Notes: generated by a model from the letters alone, not told the origin. Shown: positions 1 through 9,691, counted from the first letter of the stretch. The stretch: DNA of 25,000 nt from DASSHC01 sp035693105 (GCA_035693105.1 DASSHC010000128.1:1-25000), one strand, 5' to 3'. Numbers and translations: made by a program.

Positions 1-462
1 GGTGACGCTGACCGACTGTAAGTCGCCCAGATAGCCATGCTCGACCAGCTGCTTGATCTGGACGCGGGTCGGAAGGTAGCGCGCGGCGTAGCCGACGGCA
101 TGCCGCACACCCAGGCTACAGACGAGGCGATGCATATCGCGCGCTTCGGCCGCGCTGCGCGCCATCGGCGCGCCGCAGAGGATGTGGAGCTGCTGTTCGG
201 CGGCGGCGACCGCGATCGGGTGGTGCAGCTCCAGCGGCGCCGCGATGGTGACCGCGTCGAGCGCGGCTTCTCGCAGCATGGCGCGGAAGTCGGCGAAGCG
301 CGCGGGGATGTGGTAGCGCGCCGCGATGGAGCCGAGCGGCTCGTCACCGGTGGCACAGACGGCCACGACGTCGACGCCCGGGACCTGCCGCAAGCCGGGG
401 ATGTGGACCGCCTCGCCATCCGCGGCGCCGATGACGCCCACACGCAATGGTTGCTCGGGCAC
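1..462 (-). CDS. Gfo/Idh/MocA-family oxidoreductase, N-terminal part (cut by window edge)
   Basis: The 154 visible residues are the NAD(P)-binding Rossmann half of a Gfo/Idh/MocA protein. There is a first strand and glycine turn (RVGVIGAADGEAVHIPGL, residues 7-24), then an acidic/alanine-rich beta-alpha series, then ALDAVTIAAPLELHHPIAVA (68-87), the usual 'vdaV.Iatp...H..ia..al' stretch. The edge falls in the following domain (IKQLVEHGYLGDLQSVSV). The start is a GTG at 462, chosen because GGAAGG lies 11 nt upstream and no in-frame ATG precedes it. The family dehydrogenates sugars or cyclitols, or reduces biliverdin or similar substrates; the substrate cannot be told here. Oddity: the conserved EKP motif, whose Lys is usually catalytic, reads GAP (97-99). 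It lies 97 bp downstream of purN on the same strand and may be co-transcribed. Family call is firm; enzymatic activity is uncertain. Confidence 0.8.
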   Translation of the reverse strand, partial: MPEQPLRVGVIGAADGEAVHIPGLRQVPGVDVVAVCATGDEPLGSIAARYHIPARFADFRAMLREAALDAVTIAAPLELHHPIAVAAAEQQLHILCGAPMARSAAEARDMHRLVCSLGVRHAVGYAARYLPTRVQIKQLVEHGYLGDLQSVSVT

Positions 463-559
463 GATTGTCGGTTCCTTCCTGGCTCGCCTGACCGGGCGTA
501 GTATCTGCCGCTGCCGCCTGTGACGCAAGGACAAGGGCATAGACGAGCACCGGAACCGG

Positions 560-1174
560 TCAGACGACGCGCACCCGCCGCCCCTCGACCACCAGCCGCC
601 CGGCCGCGAACAGCCGGACGGCTTCCGGGTAAAGCCGGCACTCCGCGGCAAAGACGCGCGCGCCGAGCGTGTCGGGCGTGTCGTCGTCCAGCACCGGCAC
701 GCAGGTCTGCAGAATGATCGGACCGGCGTCGTAGTGCTCGTCGACGAAGTGGACGGTGCAACCGCTGACCTTCATGCCGGAGGCCAGTACCGCCTGATGC
801 ACGCGCTCGCCGTAGTGCCCGAGCCCGCCGAAGAGGGGCAGGAGCGACGGGTGGATGTTCATAATCCGGTTGTGATAGGCCGGGCGGATCTCGATCTTGC
901 GCAGGAAGCCCGCCAGTAGGACGAGATCGACCTGGCGGGCTTCCAGCTCGGCGTAGACGGCCCGGCTGAATTCAGCTTCACTGGGGAAGGCGCTCCGGGT
1001 GAGTACGATGGTCGGAATGCCGGCGGCGCGGGCGATCTCGGCGCCGCGCCGCTCGCGCGTGCTGATCACCAGCTCGACGCGCGCCGCCAGCTCGCCGGCC
1101 ACGATCTGCTTGAGCACGTTCTCTAGCGTGCGGCCGCTCCCCGAGAGCAAGACCGCGACACCTAACGGTTCCAC
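560..1174 (-). CDS. purN: phosphoribosylglycinamide formyltransferase PurN
   Basis: PurN transfers a formyl group from 10-formyl-tetrahydrofolate to GAR, step 3 of de novo purine synthesis, in the cytosol. The 204-residue frame has the phosphate loop LLSGSGRTL (9-17) and the active-site block NIHPSLLP with Asn106 and His108, at the same numbers as E. coli PurN. It also has DEHYDAGPIILQ, whose Asp149 corresponds to catalytic Asp144. The loop reads GRT instead of the common GSN, and the following LPLFGGLGHYGERVHQAVL segment matches a divergent PurN type rather than the E. coli one. The GTG at 1174 is preferred over an in-frame GTG at 1201 because AGGGAGG sits 5 nt before it and the length then fits the family. 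It is divergent from guaA, with about 108 bp between the starts. Confidence 0.93.
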   Translation of the reverse strand: MEPLGVAVLLSGSGRTLENVLKQIVAGELAARVELVISTRERRGAEIARAAGIPTIVLTRSAFPSEAEFSRAVYAELEARQVDLVLLAGFLRKIEIRPAYHNRIMNIHPSLLPLFGGLGHYGERVHQAVLASGMKVSGCTVHFVDEHYDAGPIILQTCVPVLDDDTPDTLGARVFAAECRLYPEAVRLFAAGRLVVEGRRVRVV

Positions 1175-1282
1175 GCGCGCCTCCCTGGGGGGATGATACA
1201 CGCCCGGGATGCGGGCGTGACGTAGAATCTAGCCGGGCCGGGCGGTGCTGGGATGCCGCCCGCTGAAGCAAAGGGGAGCAGG

Positions 1283-2875
1283 GTGCAGCGCGATCCGGGT
1301 TCCGATCTCGTCAAGCTGACCACGCCCGGCATGGGCACGACCGCGGTCGAGAGCGTCGTCGTGCTCGACTTTGGCTCGCAGACGGCGCAGTTGATCGCCC
1401 GGCGCGTGCGCGAGGCACACGTCTACTGCGAGCTGCTGCCGCACGACGTGCCCTGGGAGGACGTCGAGCGGCTCCAGCCCCGAGGAGTCATCCTCTCCGG
1501 CGGACCCGCCAGCGTCTACGCCCCCGGCTCACCGCAGCTCCCCGACTGGGTGATCGAGTCGGGGCTGCCGGTGCTCGGCATCTGCTACGGCATGCAACTC
1601 TTGACGGTCAAGCTCGGCGGGCGCGTCGAGCCGGCGCGCGAGCGCGAGTTCGGGCCCGCAACCGTCGAGATCGAGACGCATGACCGGCTGCTGCGGGGGC
1701 TCCCCGACCGGCTCGACGTCTGGATGAGCCACGGCGACCACATCGAGCAGCCGCCGCCCGGCTTCGAGGTGCTGGCCCGCTCCGACAACACCCCCTTCGC
1801 CGCCATCAGCAGCGGGCGCTTCTCCGGTCTCCTCTTCCATCCCGAGGTGGCGCACACCGCGCTGGGCGAGGTCGTGCTGCGCAACTTCGTCTACGACATC
1901 TGCGGCTGCCAGGGCGACTGGACCGCCGAGTCGTTCGTCGAGGCGGCTACCCGCGCCATCCGCGAGCAGGTCGGCGACGAGCGCGTGCTGCTGGCGCTCT
2001 CCGGCGGGGTCGACTCGTCGGTGGCGGCCGCGCTGATCCACCGCGCCATCGGCGAGCAGTTGACGCCGGTCTTCGTCAACACCGGGCTGCTGCGCCAGGG
2101 GGAGGCGGAGACGGTGCGCCAGGTCTTCGGGCGCCACTTCAACATGAACCTGGTCTACGTCGAGGCCGGGGAGCGCTTCCTGGAGCGGCTGTCGGGCGTG
2201 ATCGACCCGGAGGAGAAGCGCAAGATCATCGGCGCCGAGTTCGTGCGCGTCTTCGAGCACGCGGCGGAGGAGCACGGCCCCTTTACCTTCCTGGCCCAGG
2301 GCACGCTCTACCCCGACGTGATCGAGAGCGCCACGCGCGAGTCGAAGACGGCGGTCAAGATCAAGACGCACCACAACGTCGGCGGCCTGCCGGAAGATCT
2401 GCGCTTCAGGCTGCTGGAGCCGCTGCGCTATCTCTTCAAGGACGAGGTGCGCGAGGCCGGCCGGCTGCTCGGGCTGCCGGAGGAGATCGTCGAGCGCCAG
2501 CCCTTCCCCGGGCCGGGTCTGGCGGTGCGCATCCTGGGCGCGGTCGACGACGAGTCGCTGGCGACGCTGCGCTTTGCCGACGCGATCGTGCGCCACGAGA
2601 TCGAGGCCGCCGGGCTGGCACGGGCGGTCTGGCAGTTCTTCGCCGTGCTGCTGCCGGTGCGCACCACCGGCGTGATGGGCGATCTGCGCACCTACGCCCA
2701 GGTCTGCGCCATCCGTGCCGTCACCAGCAGCGACGCCATGACCGCCGACTGGGCGCGCCTCCCCGACGAACTGCTGGCCCGCATGAGCACGCGCATCATC
2801 AACGAGGTGCCAGGGATCAACCGCGTGGTCTACGACATCTCCAGCAAGCCGCCCGCGACCATCGAGTGGGAGTAG
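1283..2875 (+). CDS. guaA: GMP synthase (glutamine-hydrolysing) GuaA
   Basis: GuaA converts XMP to GMP using ATP and glutamine-derived ammonia. Numbered from the GTG at 1283 (530 aa), the class I glutamine amidotransferase domain has GICYGMQ with nucleophile Cys101 and HPE with His186/Glu188. The ATP-pyrophosphatase domain has the PP-loop LSGGVDSS (239-246), followed by the XMP-binding dimerisation domain ending in the typical INRVVYDISSKPPATIEWE tail. An upstream in-frame ATG at 1253 and an internal ATG at 1331 are alternatives; 1283 is chosen because AAAGGGGAG lies just upstream, while 1331 has no ribosome site but gives the most family-like length (514 aa). The stop is 2 nt before the purD ATG, so the two are almost certainly co-transcribed and probably translationally coupled. 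Confidence 0.96.
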   Translation: MQRDPGSDLVKLTTPGMGTTAVESVVVLDFGSQTAQLIARRVREAHVYCELLPHDVPWEDVERLQPRGVILSGGPASVYAPGSPQLPDWVIESGLPVLGICYGMQLLTVKLGGRVEPAREREFGPATVEIETHDRLLRGLPDRLDVWMSHGDHIEQPPPGFEVLARSDNTPFAAISSGRFSGLLFHPEVAHTALGEVVLRNFVYDICGCQGDWTAESFVEAATRAIREQVGDERVLLALSGGVDSSVAAALIHRAIGEQLTPVFVNTGLLRQGEAETVRQVFGRHFNMNLVYVEAGERFLERLSGVIDPEEKRKIIGAEFVRVFEHAAEEHGPFTFLAQGTLYPDVIESATRESKTAVKIKTHHNVGGLPEDLRFRLLEPLRYLFKDEVREAGRLLGLPEEIVERQPFPGPGLAVRILGAVDDESLATLRFADAIVRHEIEAAGLARAVWQFFAVLLPVRTTGVMGDLRTYAQVCAIRAVTSSDAMTADWARLPDELLARMSTRIINEVPGINRVVYDISSKPPATIEWE

Positions 2876-2877
2876 CC

Positions 2878-4143
2878 ATGCGCCTGCTGATCGTCGGCGG
2901 CGGGGCGCGCGAGCACGCCCTGGCCTGGAAGCTGGCACAGTCGCCTGAGGTTGACGAACTGCTGGTAGCTCCCGGGAACGCCGGCACGGCCGCGATCGCG
3001 CGCAACCTGCCGATCGCGGCCACCGACATCGACGCGCTGGTCGAAGTCGCCGGGCGCGAGCGGGTCGGCCTGACTGTGGTCGGGCCGGAGGAGCCGCTGG
3101 CGCGCGGGCTGGCCGACCGCCTGCGGGCGCGGGGTCTGCTCGTCTTCGGACCGGACGCGGCCGCCGCGCGCATCGAGAGCAGCAAGTCCTGGGCGAAAGA
3201 CGTCATGCGCGCGGCCGGCGTGCCGACGGCAGCGGCGCGGGAGTTCAGCGCGCTGGAGCCGGCGCTTGACTGGGTCGCAGACGCGCCGCTGCCGCTGGTG
3301 GTCAAGGCCAACGGGCTGGCCGCCGGCAAGGGCGTGGTGGTGGCAGCTACACGCGGAGAGGCCGAGCGCGCGGTGCGCGCCATGCTGGCCGAGCGGAGCT
3401 TCGGCGAGGCGGGCAGCGAGATTTTGATCGAGGAGTGCCTGAGCGGCCCCGAGGTCTCGGTGCTGGCGCTCACCGACGGCGAGACGATCTACCCCCTGGT
3501 CCCGGCCACCGACTACAAGCGGGCGGGTGCCGGCGACACCGGGCCGAACACCGGCGGAATGGGCGCGTTCGCCCCGGTTCCGGCGGTGACGCCGGAGCTG
3601 GCCGCGTGTATCCGCGCCGAGATCCTGGAGCCGACGTTGAGTGAGCTGCGCGAACGGGGCATCGCCTATCGGGGCGTGCTCTACGCGGGGTTGATGTTGA
3701 CCGAGAGCGGCCCGCGGGTGATCGAGTTCAACTGTCGCTTCGGCGATCCCGAGACCGAGGTGGTGCTGCCGTTGCTGGCAGACGATCTGCTGCCGCTGCT
3801 GCTGGCGGCGGCCGAGGGGCGGCTGGCCGATGTCCCGCCGCCGCGCCGGCACGACGGCGCCTGCGTCGGCGTTGTGCTCGCCTCCGCCGGCTACCCCGGC
3901 AGCTACACCACCGGGTGCCCCATCAGCGGGCTCGACGACCTGCCGCAGGGTGTGCTGGCCTTCCACGCGGGCACGGCATGGCTCGACGGCCGAATCGTCA
4001 CCAGCGGCGGCCGGGTGCTCACGCTGGTAGCGCGGGGCACCAATCTCGCCGAAGCTCGTCAATGCGTCTACGAAGGCATCGCCCGCGTGAGCTACACCGG
4101 CAAGCAATTCCGCCCCGACATCGCAGAGCCACGCACGCTGTAG
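2878..4143 (+). CDS. purD: phosphoribosylamine-glycine ligase PurD
   Basis: PurD (GAR synthetase) joins glycine to 5-phosphoribosylamine with ATP, step 2 of purine synthesis, supplying the substrate of PurN encoded on the other side of guaA. The 421-residue frame opens with MRLLIVGGGAREHALAW, the family N-terminus. It carries the ATP-grasp lysine segment LVVKANGLAAGKGVVVA, the NTGGMGAFAP loop, and the metal-binding segment IEFNCRFGDPETEVVLPLL, and ends with the biotin-carboxylase-like C-terminal domain. The ATG at 2878 is chosen because it has GTGGGAG 5 nt upstream inside the end of guaA and begins directly at the first beta strand; a GTG 12 nt earlier adds only four residues. Full length; nothing missing. 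Confidence 0.96.
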   Translation: MRLLIVGGGAREHALAWKLAQSPEVDELLVAPGNAGTAAIARNLPIAATDIDALVEVAGRERVGLTVVGPEEPLARGLADRLRARGLLVFGPDAAAARIESSKSWAKDVMRAAGVPTAAAREFSALEPALDWVADAPLPLVVKANGLAAGKGVVVAATRGEAERAVRAMLAERSFGEAGSEILIEECLSGPEVSVLALTDGETIYPLVPATDYKRAGAGDTGPNTGGMGAFAPVPAVTPELAACIRAEILEPTLSELRERGIAYRGVLYAGLMLTESGPRVIEFNCRFGDPETEVVLPLLADDLLPLLLAAAEGRLADVPPPRRHDGACVGVVLASAGYPGSYTTGCPISGLDDLPQGVLAFHAGTAWLDGRIVTSGGRVLTLVARGTNLAEARQCVYEGIARVSYTGKQFRPDIAEPRTL

Positions 4144-4170
4144 GGGCAGGCCCTGTGTCTGCCCTCTTTC
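4144..4170 (+). terminator. candidate terminator hairpin after purD
   Basis: Immediately after the purD stop, GGGCAG (4144-4149) pairs with CTGCCC (4159-4164), followed by TCTTTC. An outer pair TAGGGG/CCCCTA encloses it. The convergent gene ends at 4210, so a terminator is expected here. The T-run is short, so this may instead be an intergenic repeat that happens to form a stem. Confidence 0.45.
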
Positions 4171-4209
4171 CCCTACGCAACGACATCGGAGACAGTGGCC
4201 AACCCGACA

Positions 4210-4941
4210 CTACGCCGCGGTCGGCGGGCCGATGGCGATCCAGCCGTTGCGGACCGCGCAGAGCACAGCCTGCACGCGGTCGTCTACATTCAGCTTGCGC
4301 AGCACCGAGGTCATGTGGTTCTTGACCGTCTGCTCGGTGATGAACAACTCCTCGGCGATCTCCTTGTTGGAGAGCCCCTGGGCGACGCAGTCGAGCACTT
4401 CGATCTCGCGCACCGACAGCGGCAGCCGGGGCGAGTTGGGCAGGGTCGTGTCGACGTTCTCCTCGCCGTCGCCCGTGAGCTGGCGGAACTCGGCCAGCAC
4501 GCGCCAGGCCAGATCGGGCCGCGAGAGGACGGCGGTGTTGATCATCTGCTCACCGCGCGAGACGCGCTCCAGCGCGTCGATCAACTGCGGCGCTTCGATC
4601 TCTTTGGTCAGAAAGGCCGAGGCGCCAGCGCGCACTGCCTCGAAGAGCCACTCATCGTCCATGTGCATCGAGAGGATCACCACGTGCATCGAGGGATGCT
4701 GCTTCTTGAGGATGCGGGCCACGTTCAGGCCGGTGACCCCGGGAAGCTGGATGTCGACCAGTGTCACGTGGGGCCGGTGGATATCGGCCTCCCGGATGGC
4801 CTCGTGGCCGTTCGCCGCCTCGGCTACGATGGTGAAGCCGCTTCCCTCGGAAATCAGCCGCCGCAATCCCTGACGAAAGAGCGGGTGATCATCCACGATC
4901 AGGACCCGCTTCGTGCTCCCTGAAGCTCGCTTGCGATCCAC
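4210..4941 (-). CDS. NarL/FixJ-type response regulator
   Basis: This is a 243-residue two-domain transcription regulator. The receiver domain (about 12-130) has the acidic pair Asp17-Asp18, phospho-acceptor Asp63 in TLVDIQLPG, switch Ser91 in VILSMH and Lys113 in LTKEI. A polar linker (about 150-172) leads to a LuxR/GerE-type helix-turn-helix (174-220: LPLSVREIEVLDCVAQGLSN then KEIAEELFITEQTVKNH). All phosphorylation residues are present, so it should be controlled by a histidine kinase; none is encoded nearby, making it an orphan. The start is a GTG at 4941 with AGGGGGA 4-5 nt upstream. A 200-bp leader with a good promoter and inverted repeats precedes it. The target genes cannot be told from sequence. 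Confidence 0.93.
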   Translation of the reverse strand: MDRKRASGSTKRVLIVDDHPLFRQGLRRLISEGSGFTIVAEAANGHEAIREADIHRPHVTLVDIQLPGVTGLNVARILKKQHPSMHVVILSMHMDDEWLFEAVRAGASAFLTKEIEAPQLIDALERVSRGEQMINTAVLSRPDLAWRVLAEFRQLTGDGEENVDTTLPNSPRLPLSVREIEVLDCVAQGLSNKEIAEELFITEQTVKNHMTSVLRKLNVDDRVQAVLCAVRNGWIAIGPPTAA

Positions 4942-5013
4942 GCTGTCCCCCTTATGATCCGCCCGTGGTTGGGCGTCTCAGCCCGTCGCCCGCTGCCGCG
5001 GGTGACCTTCGTC

Positions 5014-5079
5014 GGTACTTCCACAGTACGACCGCACGAACCCTGGGCACATGGGAAATTGGAGCAGAGTGGAAGTACC
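5014..5079. repeat. perfect 11-bp inverted repeat in the response-regulator leader
   Basis: GGTACTTCCAC at 5014-5024 is repeated in inverse orientation as GTGGAAGTACC at 5069-5079, with 44 nt between. Each arm is flanked by another GTAC (AGTAC at 5025-5029, GCGTACC at 5081-5087), giving two similar composite sites facing each other. The position, between the promoter at 5149-5178 and the GTG at 4941, suits a pair of operator sites or a leader RNA stem. Function is inferred from position only. Confidence 0.5.
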
Positions 5080-5148
5080 AGCGTACCGATCAGCGGCGGG
5101 ACTTTCCGCATACCGCCGTACTCGCGCGTGCCACCACGTCACACACGG

Positions 5149-5178
5149 ATCATACCATGTGTACGTACAGTGTGTAAA
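5149..5178 (-). promoter_or_regulatory. sigma70-type promoter with palindrome in the spacer
   Basis: Reading the minus strand, TTTACA (5178-5173) and TATGAT (5154-5149) are 18 bp apart, each one mismatch from the -35 and -10 consensus. The spacer holds the perfect palindrome TGTACGTACA (5160-5169), a likely operator. It drives toward the response regulator, leaving a leader of roughly 200 nt. It sits just after the stop of the upstream Nudix gene, so the regulator need not depend on read-through from that gene. Confidence 0.6.
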
Positions 5179-5183
5179 TACAA

Positions 5184-5723
5184 CTAGCGCGCGGGCGGTT
5201 GCGCTGCGCTCCAGGCCAGCAGCGCTACGATCGACTTCGAGTCGGCGATCTGCCCCGCCGCGATCAGCGGCGCGATCTCATCCGGCCCGATCGGGGTCAG
5301 CGACAGTGACTCGTCGGCCTCGGGCTGGGCTACGCCCGCTGTCAGCTCGCGCGCGGCGTAGATGAACAGCTCCTCATTGGCCCAGCCGGGGCTGACGTAG
5401 AAGCGCAGCAAGAAGTCCAGCGCGCCGGCTCGGTAGCCCGTCTCCTCGATCAGCTCGCGCCGCGCGGTCACCTCCGGCGACTCCCCCGGCTCCCGCGTGC
5501 CGGCGGGGATCTCCAGCAGGCTCCGGCCCACCGCGTGGCGATACTGCCGCACCAGCACCAGCCGGCCGTCGTCCAGCACCGGCAAGATGCCGACCGCGCC
5601 GGGGTGCTCGGCAACCTCGCGCCGGCGCACCTGGCCGTTCGGCAGCCGCACCTCGTCGACCCGCACCCGGATCAGCTTGCCGTCGAACACCTGCCGCGAG
5701 CCCAACACCTGCTCGTCGCTCAT
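5184..5723 (-). CDS. Nudix hydrolase, ADP-ribose pyrophosphatase type
   Basis: Predicted to cleave ADP-ribose (to AMP and ribose 5-phosphate) or a related nucleoside diphosphate sugar; cytosolic. The 179-residue frame has a complete Nudix box, Gly75-x5-Glu81-x7-Arg89-Glu90-x2-Glu93-Glu94-x-Gly96 (GTREPGESPEVTARRELIEE then TG). The N-terminal strands (VFDGKLIRVRVDEVRLPNG) and the EIPAGTREPGE and SPGWANEELFIYAA segments are typical of the ADP-ribose pyrophosphatase group rather than MutT. The ATG at 5723 has GAGGAG 9 nt upstream and begins at the family N-terminus; a longer in-frame frame to 5789 adds 22 unconvincing residues. No neighbour indicates a specific pathway. Confidence 0.9.
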   Translation of the reverse strand: MSDEQVLGSRQVFDGKLIRVRVDEVRLPNGQVRRREVAEHPGAVGILPVLDDGRLVLVRQYRHAVGRSLLEIPAGTREPGESPEVTARRELIEETGYRAGALDFLLRFYVSPGWANEELFIYAARELTAGVAQPEADESLSLTPIGPDEIAPLIAAGQIADSKSIVALLAWSAAQPPAR

Positions 5724-5836
5724 CACTGCCTGCTCCTCATTCCCACATAACAGCCGAACTGGGTCACCGTGCCGCTCGGGGCTCTCCATTCACCGGCTGG
5801 CGGCGGCAGTCGTCGGCCTGAGTGTCGCACAAGGTC

Positions 5837-5865
5837 TTGACACACGGTCAGAGCCGTGCTACTGT
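5837..5865 (+). promoter_or_regulatory. strong sigma70-type promoter facing a gene-free region
   Basis: A perfect TTGACA (5837-5842), a 17-bp spacer and TACTGT (5860-5865) face right. The spacer contains the inverted repeat CACGG/CCGTG (5843-5847 and 5854-5858), placed as an operator would be. GTGTACGT follows directly at 5863-5870 and also occurs inside the promoter spacer at 5159-5166. The nearest plus-strand gene begins 1.15 kb away, so the transcript is either a long leader or a small RNA. Confidence 0.55.
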
Positions 5866-6430
5866 GTACGTGCGGTCCCGAGGAGTGATCCCACGGATCG
5901 ACGCCAAATCGGATCGGGCGACCGGTCCCACCTCACATTCGGGCGACTGGGCGTGGGGTTGCAGCGGCAGGCACCTGTCGCGGTGGCGCAGTTCGATCGC
6001 CGCCTGGTATTCTGGCTCACGCCGGGACGCCGGGTACGATCGAACGAGGCCCGGGCGTCGAGACGAGAAGCTCGTCGGGATCGCTTTTTCATGCCCTGGC
6101 TCCAACCACGCCACCTCCCTTATCACGCGAGACCGCGCACGCTTGCTATCCCTCGCGAGGTGAACAGGTCGTCGACTGAAGCGGCCGAAGGGCTGCCGTA
6201 GCGGAGCAATCCTTCACTCCCCCAGTGGCATGCTGAGGCCACAGCCGAAGGACCTGCCCCGAGCTTGTCGAAGGGATCTCCTCTGCCGTGAAGCGCCGCT
6301 CGTGCTCCACGATCAGGATGACAGGGGTGGCGGCGCTGTCTGGGCTGTCGACCCGAGTTGTCCGACCAGCGTCATTCATCCGGTTGCGTACCCTCGATAG
6401 TGGCGGCCCTGGAGCCGGCGTGCCGCGTGG
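5866..6430. other. gene-free stretch with a hairpin and one dispersed-repeat core
   Basis: I see no convincing gene. Open frames exist, but their codon third positions and translations look unlike the real genes around them. Two things stand out. The first is a hairpin GACGAG-AAG-CTCGTC (6062-6076) followed 8 nt later by five T (6085-6089), terminator-like for a plus-strand transcript. The second is the repeat core CCCGAGCTTGTCGAAGGGAT at 6258-6277, which resembles the copy at 22841-22867. A 15-bp sequence GGATGACAGGGGTGG occurs at 6316-6330 and again at 6771-6785. Confidence 0.5.
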
Positions 6431-6682
6431 CGCGCGTCTCCGTCCGGGCTAAAGCCGCCGCGCTAATCTTTTAAGATTAGGATTCAGCCTGCTTATGGAG
6501 CTTGCGGACAAACCCTGGCCTACGCCATCTCGCTCCTAGCCTGTTTCAACAGGCTTCGTCTGCTAGCGCTGTGGCTTTAGCCCGGCGCGGCGTGGGCGAT
6601 GGAACTCCAGGATAATTACGCAGACGCCATCAACGGGCGTCGTCTGCTCGCGCGGTGGTTTCAACCCGGACGGAGACGCGCG
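6431..6682. repeat. nested inverted-repeat element (non-coding)
   Basis: The outer arms are a perfect 18-bp inverted repeat: CGCGCGTCTCCGTCCGGG (6431-6448) and its complement at 6665-6682. Inside lies a second inverted pair of 21 bp with 19 matches (6445-6465 and 6564-6584, core CGGGCTAAAGCC / GGCTTTAGCCCG). Two compact hairpins are also present: TAATCTT-TT-AAGATTA (6464-6479) and AGCCTGTT-TC-AACAGGCT (6538-6555). The right end is partly duplicated: 6544-6584 and 6630-6670 share a CGTCTGCT...GCGC..GTGG.TT..CCCGG pattern. No transposase is present. It looks like a non-autonomous palindromic element or two such elements nested. Confidence 0.7.
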
Positions 6683-7008
6683 TTCCCCGGCACGCGGCTC
6701 CCAGCGCGGCCACCACAGTCCGGTCCAAATCAGACTAATGACGAAGGCTGGAGTACTGAGCGTGTCGCAGGGATGACAGGGGTGGGGACCAGGCCGCGGT
6801 CTCAGCATCGCTCCGAAGCCGCCCGCCGAGAACGCACTTCACCGCCGGTCTACGCCAACGCCAACCACGACGCGACCACTCCAAATCCACACGTCCACCG
6901 CGTGCTGTCACGCTGTCTATGAGCCGGCGTCGTTCGTGCGCCGGCGGTCGGGACCAGGTGGCCATGTTCGTACTGAACTCCATCACGTATGCTGCGACGC
7001 GGAGGTGA
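6683..7008. other. gene-free leader upstream of the diguanylate cyclase
   Basis: About 325 bp of lower coding character. It holds the second copy of GGATGACAGGGGTGG (6771-6785) in a context like that of other dispersed repeats in this window. No clear promoter is seen close to the diguanylate cyclase start. No gene is supported. Confidence 0.4.
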
Positions 7009-7011
7009 GTG

Positions 7012-7920
7012 ATGGCGGATTGGCTCGAGCGCTACGTCGCGCGGCTCAGCCCCGGGGCGGCGCTGGCCGCCACGCTCGTTCTGGTTCTGGCGGGTAACAC
7101 GGTCCAATACTTCGCCGGCACCGAGGCTGCCGCGGGATTCCTCTGCTTTATCCCAATCGGGCTGGTCACCTGGCGGCTCGGACGGCGCGTCGGCATCGTG
7201 ATCTCGATCTTCGCCGCGGGTTGCTGGCTGACCAGCTCGCTCGCCGCCGGGGGCGGAGTCAAGCCCGTTCTGCTCGCCTGGAACGGCGCCGCGCGGCTGA
7301 TCACCTTCCTGGTGGTCACCTACCTGATCGACGAGCTGCACCACCGGCTCGACGAGACCCGCGCGGTCGCCGAGCAAGACTTTTTGACCGGCATCGCCAA
7401 CGCGCGCGCCTTCGACCACGCCATGCAGGACGAGTTGCTGCGTGCCCACCGCACCGGCCGGCCCTTCACCCTCGCCTACCTCGATCTGGACAACTTCAAG
7501 CGTATCAACGACCGGTACGGCCACCGCGAAGGCGACCGCGTGCTCTATGTGGTGGCCCACGCGCTGCGCGACTGTCTGCGGCAGGTCGACACCGTGGCGC
7601 GACTCGGCGGGGATGAGTTCAGCATCCTGCTGGTCGAGACCGACGCCGCCGGCGCCCGCATCGCCATGCGACGCGTCCAGCTCGCGCTGCGGCAACTGCC
7701 ATTCAAGGTCACGTTCAGTCTCGGCGCGGTCACCTTCAACACCGCGCCCGGTAGCGTCGAAGAGATGATGCGCCTGGCCGACGACGCCATGTACGCCGTC
7801 AAACGCGCCGGCAAGGACGGCTGCCTCTTCCGCCTCGTCGACCGCGCCGGCAACGCACCGCGCACCCTGCGGCACCGCGTCGCGCGCCCGCACCCCAGCC
7901 GCCGCGTCGTGCCGCGTTGA
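7012..7920 (+). CDS. membrane-bound GGDEF diguanylate cyclase
   Basis: Predicted to make cyclic di-GMP from two GTP. The 302-residue protein has three or four hydrophobic segments at the N-terminus (about 15-35, 40-55, 58-78, 93-108), a short helical linker, then a full GGDEF domain (about 121-277). The domain carries DFLTGIANARAF, DLDNFKRINDRYGHREGD (metal/GTP), the signature GGDEF at 199-203 and ADDAMYAVKRAGKDG. An RxxD inhibitory site (RQVD, 190-193) lies exactly five residues before GGDEF, so product inhibition is expected. There is no EAL or HD-GYP domain. The basic tail (282-302) is poorly conserved-looking. The ATG at 7012 is chosen over the adjacent GTG at 7009 because GGAGGTGA then has normal spacing. 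It stands alone; the genes downstream converge on it. Confidence 0.93.
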   Translation: MADWLERYVARLSPGAALAATLVLVLAGNTVQYFAGTEAAAGFLCFIPIGLVTWRLGRRVGIVISIFAAGCWLTSSLAAGGGVKPVLLAWNGAARLITFLVVTYLIDELHHRLDETRAVAEQDFLTGIANARAFDHAMQDELLRAHRTGRPFTLAYLDLDNFKRINDRYGHREGDRVLYVVAHALRDCLRQVDTVARLGGDEFSILLVETDAAGARIAMRRVQLALRQLPFKVTFSLGAVTFNTAPGSVEEMMRLADDAMYAVKRAGKDGCLFRLVDRAGNAPRTLRHRVARPHPSRRVVPR

Positions 7921-7927
7921 ACCGGCT

Positions 7928-9691
<1,764 letters not shown>

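Noticed and set aside
1202..1252. Promoter for guaA at TAGAAT (1223-1228)
   Set aside because: No acceptable -35 box lies 16-18 bp upstream, so I could not support it.
5866..6163. Plus-strand open frame downstream of the 5837 promoter as a small protein gene
   Set aside because: No properly spaced ribosome site, poor third-position GC bias and no protein-like pattern; a non-coding transcript fits better.
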